A stretch of 64,000 nt of DNA from Leptospira perdikensis (GTDB lineage Bacteria > Spirochaetota > Leptospiria > Leptospirales > Leptospiraceae), in NCBI RefSeq assembly GCF_004769575.1, contig NZ_RQGA01000007.1, positions 62,001 to 126,000 of the forward strand, in the 5' to 3' direction. The notes beneath the pieces were generated by a model. The model made no database searches and was not told the origin of the DNA. It was given only the letters and a program-made list of their open reading frames with translations. The translations under genes and the position numbers were made by a program. Positions 53,595 through 61,591 of the stretch are shown piece after piece (positions within the stretch are counted from its first letter, which is position 1; each line of letters opens with the position of its first letter).

Positions 53595-54725
53595 CTAGTC
53601 TTCAATGATACGGGGAAAAGAACTTAGAATTTTTGTTACCACTTCGTAGTTAATGGTTCCCGTCCAAGCGGCATGGTCATCTGCGGAAATCATTTCATTT
53701 CCTGACTTACCTAGAATCACCACATCGTCTCCTAGTTTTGCGTCAGGAATATGAGTGATGTCAAGCATTGTCATGTTCATACAAATTCTTCCTAAAATTT
53801 TAGCCCGTTCGCCATGTACCAACATGTATCCATGATTCGAAAGTTTCCGATCAAGCCCCTCATAGTATCCGACGGGAACAACTGCTAATTTCGTATCGTG
53901 AGTGGTTTTATAAGTGGATCCATATCCAATAAATGTACCTTGGTTTAGGTTTTGGATGTGTTGGATTTGTGTTTTCCAACTGAGTGCTGGTTTTAACATC
54001 CCCACATCTTTTTTCATAAGAGATAAAGAGAGTTTTGTTTCTAAACTCGGCCAAAGTCCGTAGAGAGAAATTCCAACTCGAACCAAATCCATTCTTGCTT
54101 CTGAAAATAACATTGCCGAAGCAGACGAAGCACAATGGCAAATCAGGTCAATAAACCCGTGTTTAGCGAAGGTATCAATGGTGTCTTGAAACCTTCCCAA
54201 TTGTAACATAGAATAACTATGTTCTGTAAAATCTTCTGTGCTCGCAAAGTGGGTGGCAATCCCTGAGAGCGGAAGTTTCTTTTCAAAAATTTCTTTGGCA
54301 AGGACTTCTGCATCACTGGTAGGGATCCCAAGTCTCGACATTCCTGTATCCACTTTCAAATGAATTTTGGGAGTAGGGGAAAGTTTGGATAAAATTTCAA
54401 TTTCTTCAATGCGAGAGACCATCACCCAAAAATTTTCATCGGCTAAAGATTCCTTTCTTTCTTTTAGGTCGGGAATACTTCCCATAATGAGGATGGTGGC
54501 TTTGGTAAATACACGGCGAATGGATAGAGCTTCTTCTAAAGAGTTAACACCCAAATAGTCAGCACCGGCATCGAGGGCGATCGAGGCGGTAGCAAGTAAC
54601 CCATGCCCATAAGCGTTGGATTTGATAATGGCAGTAAACTTGGTTTTTGGTCCGATCAGTTTGCGAAATAGGGCGATATTATGGCTAAACGCCGAACGAG
54701 AGAGGTAAATTCGTGAAGAGAGCAC
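53595..54725 (-). CDS. alr: Alanine racemase
   Basis: 376 residues. The PLP lysine is Lys35 in AIIKSNAYGHG. The catalytic tyrosine is in FIGYGSTYKTTH. The N-terminal TIM barrel (1 to about 240) and C-terminal beta domain have the usual family length. Alr makes D-alanine for peptidoglycan. The start is a GTG at 54725, as the ATG a few bases upstream is out of frame; a GGGA site lies very close. It is divergent from the PLP-dependent gene at 54781 and precedes the alpha/beta-hydrolase gene. Confidence 0.93.
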   Translation of the reverse strand: MLSSRIYLSRSAFSHNIALFRKLIGPKTKFTAIIKSNAYGHGLLATASIALDAGADYLGVNSLEEALSIRRVFTKATILIMGSIPDLKERKESLADENFWVMVSRIEEIEILSKLSPTPKIHLKVDTGMSRLGIPTSDAEVLAKEIFEKKLPLSGIATHFASTEDFTEHSYSMLQLGRFQDTIDTFAKHGFIDLICHCASSASAMLFSEARMDLVRVGISLYGLWPSLETKLSLSLMKKDVGMLKPALSWKTQIQHIQNLNQGTFIGYGSTYKTTHDTKLAVVPVGYYEGLDRKLSNHGYMLVHGERAKILGRICMNMTMLDITHIPDAKLGDDVVILGKSGNEMISADDHAAWTGTINYEVVTKILSSFPRIIED

Positions 54726-54780
54726 GGTCCCATTTTTTTTTACTTTTCTCTTCTGTCGCTTCAGATATTTCTATTTTTGA

Positions 54781-55983
54781 ATGCTTCCTAATCACTCTGA
54801 ACTTCCGTCCTTCCCACCTTTTGCAAACTGGAAAGGGATCTCCCAGTACTTTCCCGTCCAATCCGATTCCGTTTGGTTGAATTATTGTGGGACTACTCCG
54901 GTCTCCACCTACGCTATCGAGATGATGAATCTCTATTTTCAAGAATATTCTAGGTTTGGAATCTTTGCCCCGAGTTTTGCTGAACCGACGATCAAAGCTG
55001 CCATCCGAAAATACATCGCAGAAATTTTGCATTGTGATCCATCTGAAATTGGGATTGTACATAACACGAGTGAGGGGATCAATCTTTATTCCCATAGCAT
55101 TCAGATTCCCAAAGGAAAACGAATTTTAGTTCTGGAAAATGAATATCCGAGTAATGTATATCCTTGGGAACATTGGAAAGAAAAGGGGGTTGGTTTAGAA
55201 TTTATTCCTGTGGGTAAAACTCCCGACGAGTTTTTAACCAACCTCAAAAATGAATTAGAAAAAGGGGACGTACATATTCTTAGCCTATCGCCTGTTCATT
55301 GGTGCACGGGTGTGGCATTTGATATGGATGTTGTTTCCAAACTTTGCGAAACCAATCATACCAAACTTGTGATCGATGGAAGCCAAGCGGTAGGCCATAT
55401 TGACCTTGATTTTGGAAAAACAAAAGTGGCTTTTTGCGCCTTTGCTGCTTGGAAGTGGTTACTGGGACCTCTCGGGCTTGGAGTTGTATACTTATCCAAA
55501 GAAGAATCCAATGGATTCAAACTTATTTTCAAAGGCCAAGCTAGTGTTGTGAACGACTCCAGTTATTTTCCTTACAGAAACGAATGGAAACCAGCAGCCG
55601 ACCAATTTGAACAAAGTACAATCAACTTCAATGATTGGATTTATTTTTATGCATCATTAAAGATGTTGTCGACTCTTGGGTTTTCTCGGGTGAGGGAAAG
55701 GATTTATGAAGTGGCGGGAATGTTTAAAGACGCTCTGCACGACTTAGGTTTTACTTTAGAATCTGATTCTTTTCCCAATGTGAAGACAGGAATTCTTGCC
55801 ATCAATGGTCATAAAGATCCTTCCAAGTTCCAACCAGAAGCCATCCAGGCCTTTTTAAAACAAAGGAAAATTACTGCAGCCGTACGATTGGGACGACTCC
55901 GAATGGCTCCTCATATTGCGATTGAAGAAGAACATGTGGCCCGAGTGAAAGTTGCCTTAGAAGAATACTTAAAACAAAATTAA
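54781..55983 (+). CDS. Class V aminotransferase-fold PLP enzyme
   Basis: 400 residues. The cofactor lysine is in AFAAWKWLLGPLGLG, preceded by the Asp that pairs with the ring nitrogen in LVIDGSQAVGHID. An opening VWLNYCGTTPVSTYAI block and the middle NTSEGINLYSHS match cysteine-desulfurase/isopenicillin-epimerase-like members. A catalytic Cys loop of true desulfurases is not evident, so selenocysteine lyase- or epimerase-like activity is as likely. It precedes the BASS transporter by 20 bp and is likely on the same transcript. Confidence 0.8.
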   Translation: MLPNHSELPSFPPFANWKGISQYFPVQSDSVWLNYCGTTPVSTYAIEMMNLYFQEYSRFGIFAPSFAEPTIKAAIRKYIAEILHCDPSEIGIVHNTSEGINLYSHSIQIPKGKRILVLENEYPSNVYPWEHWKEKGVGLEFIPVGKTPDEFLTNLKNELEKGDVHILSLSPVHWCTGVAFDMDVVSKLCETNHTKLVIDGSQAVGHIDLDFGKTKVAFCAFAAWKWLLGPLGLGVVYLSKEESNGFKLIFKGQASVVNDSSYFPYRNEWKPAADQFEQSTINFNDWIYFYASLKMLSTLGFSRVRERIYEVAGMFKDALHDLGFTLESDSFPNVKTGILAINGHKDPSKFQPEAIQAFLKQRKITAAVRLGRLRMAPHIAIEEEHVARVKVALEEYLKQN

Positions 55984-56003
55984 GTAGGGAGCTAATCCAT
56001 TAT

Positions 56004-56948
56004 ATGGTCACAAAAATTTTGAAGCTGATTGTGAATGCGTTTCCGCTCGTCCTTCTTGTCGTTGCAGGTGTTGGATTTTTATATCCAGAAAAGATCATTT
56101 GGTTTAAGGGGCCTTGGATCACTTATAGTCTTGGTGCCATTATGCTTGGGATGGGTTTGACCCTAGAGGCCGAGGATTTCATTCGAATTTTAAAACAACC
56201 AAAACCCATTCTCATTGGAACTGTTTTACAATATACCATCATGCCTATCCTTGGATTTTCATTGGGATATCTCTTTCAATTGCCTGAAGCATACGCCGTC
56301 GGACTCATCCTTGTCTCTTGTTGTCCTGGTGGTACAGCATCCAATGTCATTACCTTTCTATCAAAGGCGGACGTTCCTTTGAGTGTGACTCTCACATCTG
56401 TGTCTACTATCCTTGGAATTCTTATGACACCGTTTCTTGTAGCCCTATTGATTGGCAGTCGATTGGAGATTGATCGTTTGGGTCTTGTGATCACCACCTT
56501 CCAGGTAATTTTAGTTCCCGTTGCTCTTGGTCTTTTTTTAAAATCGCTTTTTCCGAAACTTACAAAAGAGATCCAGGAATTCTTTCCTGTTCTCTCCGTT
56601 TTGCTCATTGCGATGATTGTGGCTTCGATCATTGCCAGTGGGAAAGGAACCATCCTTAACTCAGACTTTCGTATCTTTTTTGCTGTGATCCTTCTGCATC
56701 TAGGTGGGTTTGGTCTTGGTGGAATTTTCAGTTGGTATTTGACAAAGAATACAAAGACCGCAAAAACCATCTCGATTGAAGTGGGGATGCAAAATTCTGG
56801 GTTGGGAGCTGTGCTTGCCAAGACCCATTTCCTAGATCCGAGCACCGCAATTCCTAGTGCATTATCGAGTTTGACTCATTCGCTTCTTGGGAGTTTATTT
56901 GCTACCTATTTCCGAAGGGAGTCAAAAAATCCCGCTATTGTCGATTGA
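56004..56948 (+). CDS. Bile-acid:sodium symporter (BASS) family transporter
   Basis: 314 residues, about nine or ten membrane helices. The family signatures are ILVSCCPGGTASNVITFLSK and EVGMQNSGLGAVLAKTHF, which hold the sodium-binding residues in this fold. Bacterial BASS members import organic anions with sodium, such as pantoate, pyruvate or bile acids; the substrate here is unknown. The ATG at 56004 has a moderate AGGGAG site about 13 bp upstream. Ribosomal protein L33 follows 34 bp later. Confidence 0.88.
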   Translation: MVTKILKLIVNAFPLVLLVVAGVGFLYPEKIIWFKGPWITYSLGAIMLGMGLTLEAEDFIRILKQPKPILIGTVLQYTIMPILGFSLGYLFQLPEAYAVGLILVSCCPGGTASNVITFLSKADVPLSVTLTSVSTILGILMTPFLVALLIGSRLEIDRLGLVITTFQVILVPVALGLFLKSLFPKLTKEIQEFFPVLSVLLIAMIVASIIASGKGTILNSDFRIFFAVILLHLGGFGLGGIFSWYLTKNTKTAKTISIEVGMQNSGLGAVLAKTHFLDPSTAIPSALSSLTHSLLGSLFATYFRRESKNPAIVD

Positions 56949-56982
56949 CTATATATGGGGTCGGTACGTCATGGCATAAATT

Positions 56983-57144
56983 ATGAGAGAAATCATAAAA
57001 CTAACCTGTGTCCCATGTGCGATACCTGGGCGGTCAAATTACTTCCAGACTAAAAATAAGAAGACAAAGTCGGAAAAACTTGTGACTAAAAAATATTGCA
57101 AATTTTGCAAATCACATACTGATCACAAGGAATCCAAAGTCTAA
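56983..57144 (+). CDS. rpmG: Ribosomal protein bL33 (zinc-binding type)
   Basis: 53 residues, a complete gene too short for a usual length cut-off. The sequence MREIIKLTCVPCAIPGRSNY, with later KYCKFCKSHTDHKE, matches bL33, a 50S protein near the exit-tRNA site. Two CxxC pairs (CVPC and CKFC) give the zinc-ribbon form. It lies 8 bp upstream of the DksA-like gene and the two are surely co-transcribed. The ribosome site is weak. No secE or nusG follows, unlike many genomes. Confidence 0.93.
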   Translation: MREIIKLTCVPCAIPGRSNYFQTKNKKTKSEKLVTKKYCKFCKSHTDHKESKV

Positions 57145-57152
57145 GGATTAAG

Positions 57153-57620
57153 ATGCCGAAACCAGCTGCAAAATCTTCATCAGCAGAGAAGGGAGTGGAC
57201 AAAAAGTTCATCGAAGAGGTGCGTGAGCTCCTCCAAGAGAAAAAAGAGTCCCTTCTCATCAAACTCAACCAATGGGAAGACACAAGTTCTCCTTCTGGAT
57301 TGAAAGAGATGGGAGATATTGCAGACATTGCATCCGAACTCAATTCAGAAGCCTTAACTTCTGTTTTGACTGAAAATGAAATTGAAACTCTGCGTGAGAT
57401 CGAACTTGCGTTAGAAAAAATTGAAAACGGAACCTACGGGATCTGCGAAGGAACTAAGAAAAAAATTCCGATCGCAAGACTCAAGGCCATTCCGTGGACA
57501 AGATTTACTGTAGAATTTGCAGAACAAATGGCGAAAAGCCGTAACCGTGCCGGTGGATACCGTATGGATTCGTTGTCTGCTTATCCTGCAACGGGAATGG
57601 ACGTGGATTCTCTGGATTAA
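57153..57620 (+). CDS. DksA/TraR-family protein lacking the zinc-finger cysteines
   Basis: 155 residues. A coiled coil (about 17-95) carries the RNA-polymerase-probing tip D55-x-x-D58-x-A60 (GDIADIASE), as in DksA. The C-terminal domain keeps the family frame (GICEGTKKKIPIARLKAIPW) but has only one Cys (C98) where DksA has four, so it is a zinc-free type. DksA acts with ppGpp on rRNA promoters. It follows rpmG by 8 bp. The acidic tip motif predicts a secondary-channel binder; function by similarity. Confidence 0.8.
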   Translation: MPKPAAKSSSAEKGVDKKFIEEVRELLQEKKESLLIKLNQWEDTSSPSGLKEMGDIADIASELNSEALTSVLTENEIETLREIELALEKIENGTYGICEGTKKKIPIARLKAIPWTRFTVEFAEQMAKSRNRAGGYRMDSLSAYPATGMDVDSLD

Positions 57621-57640
57621 GGGAGTCCCCTTTATTCTTT
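57619..57640 (+). terminator. Weak terminator candidate after the DksA-like gene
   Basis: AAGGG (57619-57623) and CCCTT (57628-57632) form a short stem around AGTC, followed by TATTCTTTC. The stem begins in the stop codon. It is only 5 bp, so strength is doubtful. Confidence 0.3.
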
Positions 57641-57732
57641 CAAATAATTCCCTTTTTCCTCACTTACGATTTCTCCCGATTCCTTAAAATTTACAATTGA
57701 TTCACTACGCCAGGCTCTAAACTCTTTCTATC

Positions 57733-59811
57733 GTGAGTTTTCTAGGCCGACTACGCTCTTTACCTTTTTCTGATCTCGTTTTCTTTTCCTTTTGTACCTT
57801 CTCTCTGTGGACCCTCCATCGGTATGTGGAACCGGTTCCCGGCACTCACTTCTTTCCCTCTTTTCTTTTACAATTTTCCTTTGGATTCTTTCCACAGCTT
57901 TACCAAAGGAAATGGGGAAGGATATTCACTGCACTTGGAGTGTTTACCTTTCTCAGGCTTCCCTTTTTATCGGGACTGCCGATGGTAGGATCCTATCAGC
58001 TTGTTGGTTTGTTTCTTGGTTCTATTCTTGGAATTTGGACGAGAGAAACCATCCTTGTTCTATTGGGAAGGAATGAAACGGCACTTCCCAAACAATCGGA
58101 ACAAATTCTCACCGATTGGATGATTCGTAATCCCACGGGGAAATCGATCCTTCCCATTTGGTATTCGACTTACTTTGGTTTTGTTTTTTTTCTTTTTGTT
58201 TTAACCTTACTTTGTCTTTTACAATACCAAGGTCTTGGGTTGGTCACAGGACTTGGTATTCAGGAATATTTGTATTTTCCTTCTCTTTCTTCAAGAGAAG
58301 CTATGGGCCTTTCTTGTAAGATCTTAATTCCTATCTCTTTGGTTGTATTGTATTTGTTTTCTGAAGAAAGGTCTATGCCTACACCGTCTAAGGACAGTTT
58401 GTCGGAACAGTTGCGGTTTGGAATCTTCTTAGGGTTTGGCATCAATTTGTTTGTAATGACGATCCAATCCATTTGGAGTTTGGAATTTTTTTCGGAAGGA
58501 ACTTTGGAAAGTGTGAAGGCAGGCCGAACTACAGGGCTCCTCCAAGATTCAGGTTCCGCCTCTTGGATTTTGCCTGTTCTTTCATCACTTTGGATCACGA
58601 AACTCATCACCAACTGGCGTAAGTCCAAAGAAAGATTCAGTCTGATTCTTGCCATTCTCTCTTTTCTTTTTGTGACTTGGCTTGGTTTGAAACAGGGGAA
58701 AGCATTTTGGGTGGTATGGACAATTTCCAGTGCCATTGGAATCATCCATCTAACAACCGATTTGTGGATTATCTCTATCACAAAAAAAAGAATCACAAGG
58801 GTAGTTTTGTATTTAATCCTACCTATTTTAGGTTTTTGTGCACTCTACGGACTTAGTTTTTTAAAAAAGGATTGGGATCTTGTTGAGTTATCTAAACGTT
58901 TTATGGTTGCACTCCCGGTTTGGAAACAAAATCCATATCTTGCTCTTCAAAGAATGGATCTTATGCGAACGGAGTTACTCACCATCTGTCTAGAAGGAAT
59001 CAAAAATAATCTTTGGCTCGGGAATGGAATTGGATCTTTCCCACTCGCACTTCTTGACCCATTTCGGATTGGAACAAAAACTTCTATGGAGATGATCGAC
59101 TTTCCACCTAACTTCTATTTGTGGGTGATACATGATTTAGGATTTTTAGGTTTGTTCGTTTTTTTGTTTTTTATCGGAATATTTTTATGGGAGAGAGGGC
59201 TTTGGAAACAAAGTTTACTTCTAATTTTGCCCTTTTTATTCGGAGTCCAGATCCAAAATTCTGATGGAGCTTTTCTGTGTTTTTATTTGGTTTTACTTGG
59301 AGAAAAAGGATCGGGGTATTCTCCCTCCTTTGACAAACTTAGGAAAACAATTTGGTTTTCCCCTTTACTCCTCATTCTTTCTGTAGGTCTTCCATTAAAT
59401 TACGCACTGTTTTATTCCCAGAGGTATTGGGATTTGGGCATTGGATCGGAGTATCGTAAGATCCAATTAAAAGAATACCAATCAGCGGCAACTATTCCTC
59501 CAAGGTCACCTAATTTTGAATACGAGTTTCATGGAAAAGTATGGGAATGGAAACTTTCAGAGTTTGGGTCGGCAAGGTCTGGGCGAATTTTTTTAGAAAC
59601 TACTGATAAAAGTCCAGTAGTAGAAGTTTTATTTTTAAATTCTGATCGAACTACCCTCAAACAAGAGTTATTTGCGGAATCAAAATATGGATATGTATGG
59701 TCGGGAGAATGCCCAAAGGGAGCCTCTTTTCTTCGGTTAAAGTCTAGATCTAAATTGGAATTTCGATTGCCCAGGTCTCAGTTTGACGGCAGCAACCGAA
59801 TCCAATTCTAG
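57733..59811 (+). CDS. O-antigen ligase-like polytopic membrane protein
   Basis: 692 residues from a GTG at 57733. About ten to twelve membrane helices fill residues 8-560, with the large periplasmic loop typical of Wzy/WaaL-like ligases (IKNNLWLGNGIGSFPLALLD) before the last helices (FYLWVIHDLGFLGLFVFLFF). About 130 residues follow as a soluble C-terminal beta-rich domain, which common ligases lack. Its role may be to polymerise or attach a surface polysaccharide. No glycosyltransferase gene is adjacent, so this is tentative. Confidence 0.7.
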   Translation: MSFLGRLRSLPFSDLVFFSFCTFSLWTLHRYVEPVPGTHFFPSFLLQFSFGFFPQLYQRKWGRIFTALGVFTFLRLPFLSGLPMVGSYQLVGLFLGSILGIWTRETILVLLGRNETALPKQSEQILTDWMIRNPTGKSILPIWYSTYFGFVFFLFVLTLLCLLQYQGLGLVTGLGIQEYLYFPSLSSREAMGLSCKILIPISLVVLYLFSEERSMPTPSKDSLSEQLRFGIFLGFGINLFVMTIQSIWSLEFFSEGTLESVKAGRTTGLLQDSGSASWILPVLSSLWITKLITNWRKSKERFSLILAILSFLFVTWLGLKQGKAFWVVWTISSAIGIIHLTTDLWIISITKKRITRVVLYLILPILGFCALYGLSFLKKDWDLVELSKRFMVALPVWKQNPYLALQRMDLMRTELLTICLEGIKNNLWLGNGIGSFPLALLDPFRIGTKTSMEMIDFPPNFYLWVIHDLGFLGLFVFLFFIGIFLWERGLWKQSLLLILPFLFGVQIQNSDGAFLCFYLVLLGEKGSGYSPSFDKLRKTIWFSPLLLILSVGLPLNYALFYSQRYWDLGIGSEYRKIQLKEYQSAATIPPRSPNFEYEFHGKVWEWKLSEFGSARSGRIFLETTDKSPVVEVLFLNSDRTTLKQELFAESKYGYVWSGECPKGASFLRLKSRSKLEFRLPRSQFDGSNRIQF

Positions 59812-59815
59812 ATTT

Positions 59816-60310
59816 TTATACTAACCTTCGAATGTATAAATCCTTTGTGATTTTGGCGACGGTTTTTCCGTCTTCACCTACAACTTCGGTTTCATAGGTT
59901 CGAATGGTTTTTTTCTCTTTTTTTAAAAGTTCTTTTATATCCTCAAATTCAGAATTCGGGATATGGAAAGTTGCAGTGACCGTACCCTCTCCTGGTTTGA
60001 CAAAGTCGATTTTTGCACCTTTGTCCCAAACCATATAATCTTTTCCTAAGTTCATCATTAGTAAAAACATAAAAAATGGATCACACATAGAGTAAAGAGA
60101 ACCTCCAAAGTGAGTGCCCACATAATTCGTGTTTGATAGTATGAGTGGCATAGTAACAACCATTGTGTTTTCATCCACAAGTTTTGGCAGAATGTTGGCA
60201 CCTTCATAAGGTTTGAACATACGAAAAGCTTGTTCAAATCCGTAAGTTTGTTCCAAAAAATTCCATAAGGGGTTTACTTTGTATTCTAGAAGAATATCTC
60301 TGTTTCTCAT
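59816..60310 (-). CDS. DUF4442 hotdog-fold (thioesterase-like) protein
   Basis: 164 residues. The hotdog features are NTNYVGTHFGGSLYSMCDPF, equivalent to the helix and turn of PaaI-like thioesterases, and a strand pattern GAKIDFVKPGEGTVTATFHI. DUF4442 proteins are presumed acyl-CoA thioesterases; the catalytic Asp/Asn is not certain here. It ends only 4 bp from the O-antigen-ligase-like gene tail and lies 61 bp from the stop of the adenylate-forming gene on the same strand, so joint action on acyl thioesters is possible. Confidence 0.78.
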   Translation of the reverse strand: MRNRDILLEYKVNPLWNFLEQTYGFEQAFRMFKPYEGANILPKLVDENTMVVTMPLILSNTNYVGTHFGGSLYSMCDPFFMFLLMMNLGKDYMVWDKGAKIDFVKPGEGTVTATFHIPNSEFEDIKELLKKEKKTIRTYETEVVGEDGKTVAKITKDLYIRRLV

Positions 60311-60371
60311 ACGTCCAGATTGGAAAATATAGAATGACTGGTCTACTATTTCTTAAGTTCTTTTTGTTATA

Positions 60372-61526
60372 CTATAAAAATTTATCCGTTGAGTTGTCAT
60401 ATTCGTTACTACATAGTTTGGTGATGGTGGGGTAGTCAATTTTCCCATTGGGTAATAGGGGAAGGGATTGGTTGGTAAGAATCACTTTTGGGATATGACT
60501 TTCTGGCATTTCCTTTCGTAATGTAGTAAAAATCTCAGCCGGAGTAAGGTTTGTGGAACTAAAAAGTGCAATAGTATCTCCAATGTCATCCTGAATGCTG
60601 ACACAAATAAATTTTCCAGGCAATGAGAGCCCGAGAATTTCCGATTCAATTCTGTCTAAAGAAACTCTTTTTCCTTTGTGTTTGATGATTCGATCCTTTC
60701 TTCCAAAAAGATACCAACCGCGTTCGGACCAATTTCCTAAATCATTCGTCGCATAATATTCATTATGTGGTATATCGTATTGTGTCCATCCTTTTGTTTC
60801 CAATAAGAAGGATTTATGGGATAAAAATGGACTTTTGATCTGGAGTTCAGACTCTTCTGTGCCTTCCGCTGGAACTAATTTTATTTCCAGACCATTGAGG
60901 ATTTGGAACCGGTTTTGCCGGAGTGGGTCTCGAAAACCCATGGCACCGGTTTCCGTCGAACCGTAGATTTCTAAAACAGAAAGGTCACCTCGGTCTCGGA
61001 GAGTTCTTGCGAGAGGTACGGGGAATTTCATTCCAGAAACTACTGCATTTTTTGGTAGTGAGTTCCCGGAATCCAAAGCCGTTTGTAATTGGGGAGAAGA
61101 GGTAATCCAAAGTTTGGCTGCAGTCGTCGGTGCCCCTAAGTTTACAGGAACCCCAAGTTGTTTCGGAATCAAATACCCCCATAGGAGTCCATAAAGATGG
61201 CAGAGGGGAACAGAAACAAATACGCCTTCCGTATTTTGAAAGAGGGATTTGATTTCGGTTTCTTTTGTCCAGTACTCGATTTCCGTTTCGATTTCTATCC
61301 ATTCTTTCCAAACCATTTTTGGAATTCCCGTCGAACCAGAAGTGACAAGACAAAAGGAACGAGGTGAATTGAGAACGGGCAGTGGAAACTTGTGGAGATG
61401 ATTTTCGAGTAAGGTCCCCCGCCATAAAGGATCCACGAGGATAGGATGATTGGTTTCTAAATCGAGTTCAAATTTTCCAGAAAGGAAATACTCTGCATCA
61501 GCAAATCGGAGGATAGAAGAGGCCAT
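60372..61526 (-). CDS. Short adenylate-forming (AMP-binding) enzyme
   Basis: 384 residues, about 120 shorter than typical acyl-CoA synthetases, missing most of the usual N-terminal part. The phosphate loop is LVTSGSTGIPKMVWKEW. The core motif EIYGSTETGAMGFRD and the hinge YLFGRKDRIIKHKGKRVSLD follow, and the C-terminal lysine is in LLPNGKIDYPTI. It could activate a fatty or aromatic acid for thioester formation; whether it uses CoA or a carrier protein is unknown. A terminator lies between it and the upstream LruC-domain gene. Confidence 0.8.
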   Translation of the reverse strand: MASSILRFADAEYFLSGKFELDLETNHPILVDPLWRGTLLENHLHKFPLPVLNSPRSFCLVTSGSTGIPKMVWKEWIEIETEIEYWTKETEIKSLFQNTEGVFVSVPLCHLYGLLWGYLIPKQLGVPVNLGAPTTAAKLWITSSPQLQTALDSGNSLPKNAVVSGMKFPVPLARTLRDRGDLSVLEIYGSTETGAMGFRDPLRQNRFQILNGLEIKLVPAEGTEESELQIKSPFLSHKSFLLETKGWTQYDIPHNEYYATNDLGNWSERGWYLFGRKDRIIKHKGKRVSLDRIESEILGLSLPGKFICVSIQDDIGDTIALFSSTNLTPAEIFTTLRKEMPESHIPKVILTNQSLPLLPNGKIDYPTITKLCSNEYDNSTDKFL

Positions 61527-61534
61527 AAAACAAA

Positions 61535-61567
61535 AAATCCTCCCCCCAAGGATTGGAGGAAGGATTT
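61535..61567 (-). terminator. Terminator after the LruC-domain gene
   Basis: On the minus strand AAATCCTTCCTCC (61567-61555) pairs with GGGGAGGATTT (61545-61535) with one bulge, followed by TTTTTTGTTTT reading towards 61527. It lies between the LruC stop (61592) and the next gene's ATG, so it separates the two genes. Confidence 0.7.
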
Positions 61568-61591
61568 CTTTTCAAGCGGTAGGTATCTCTA

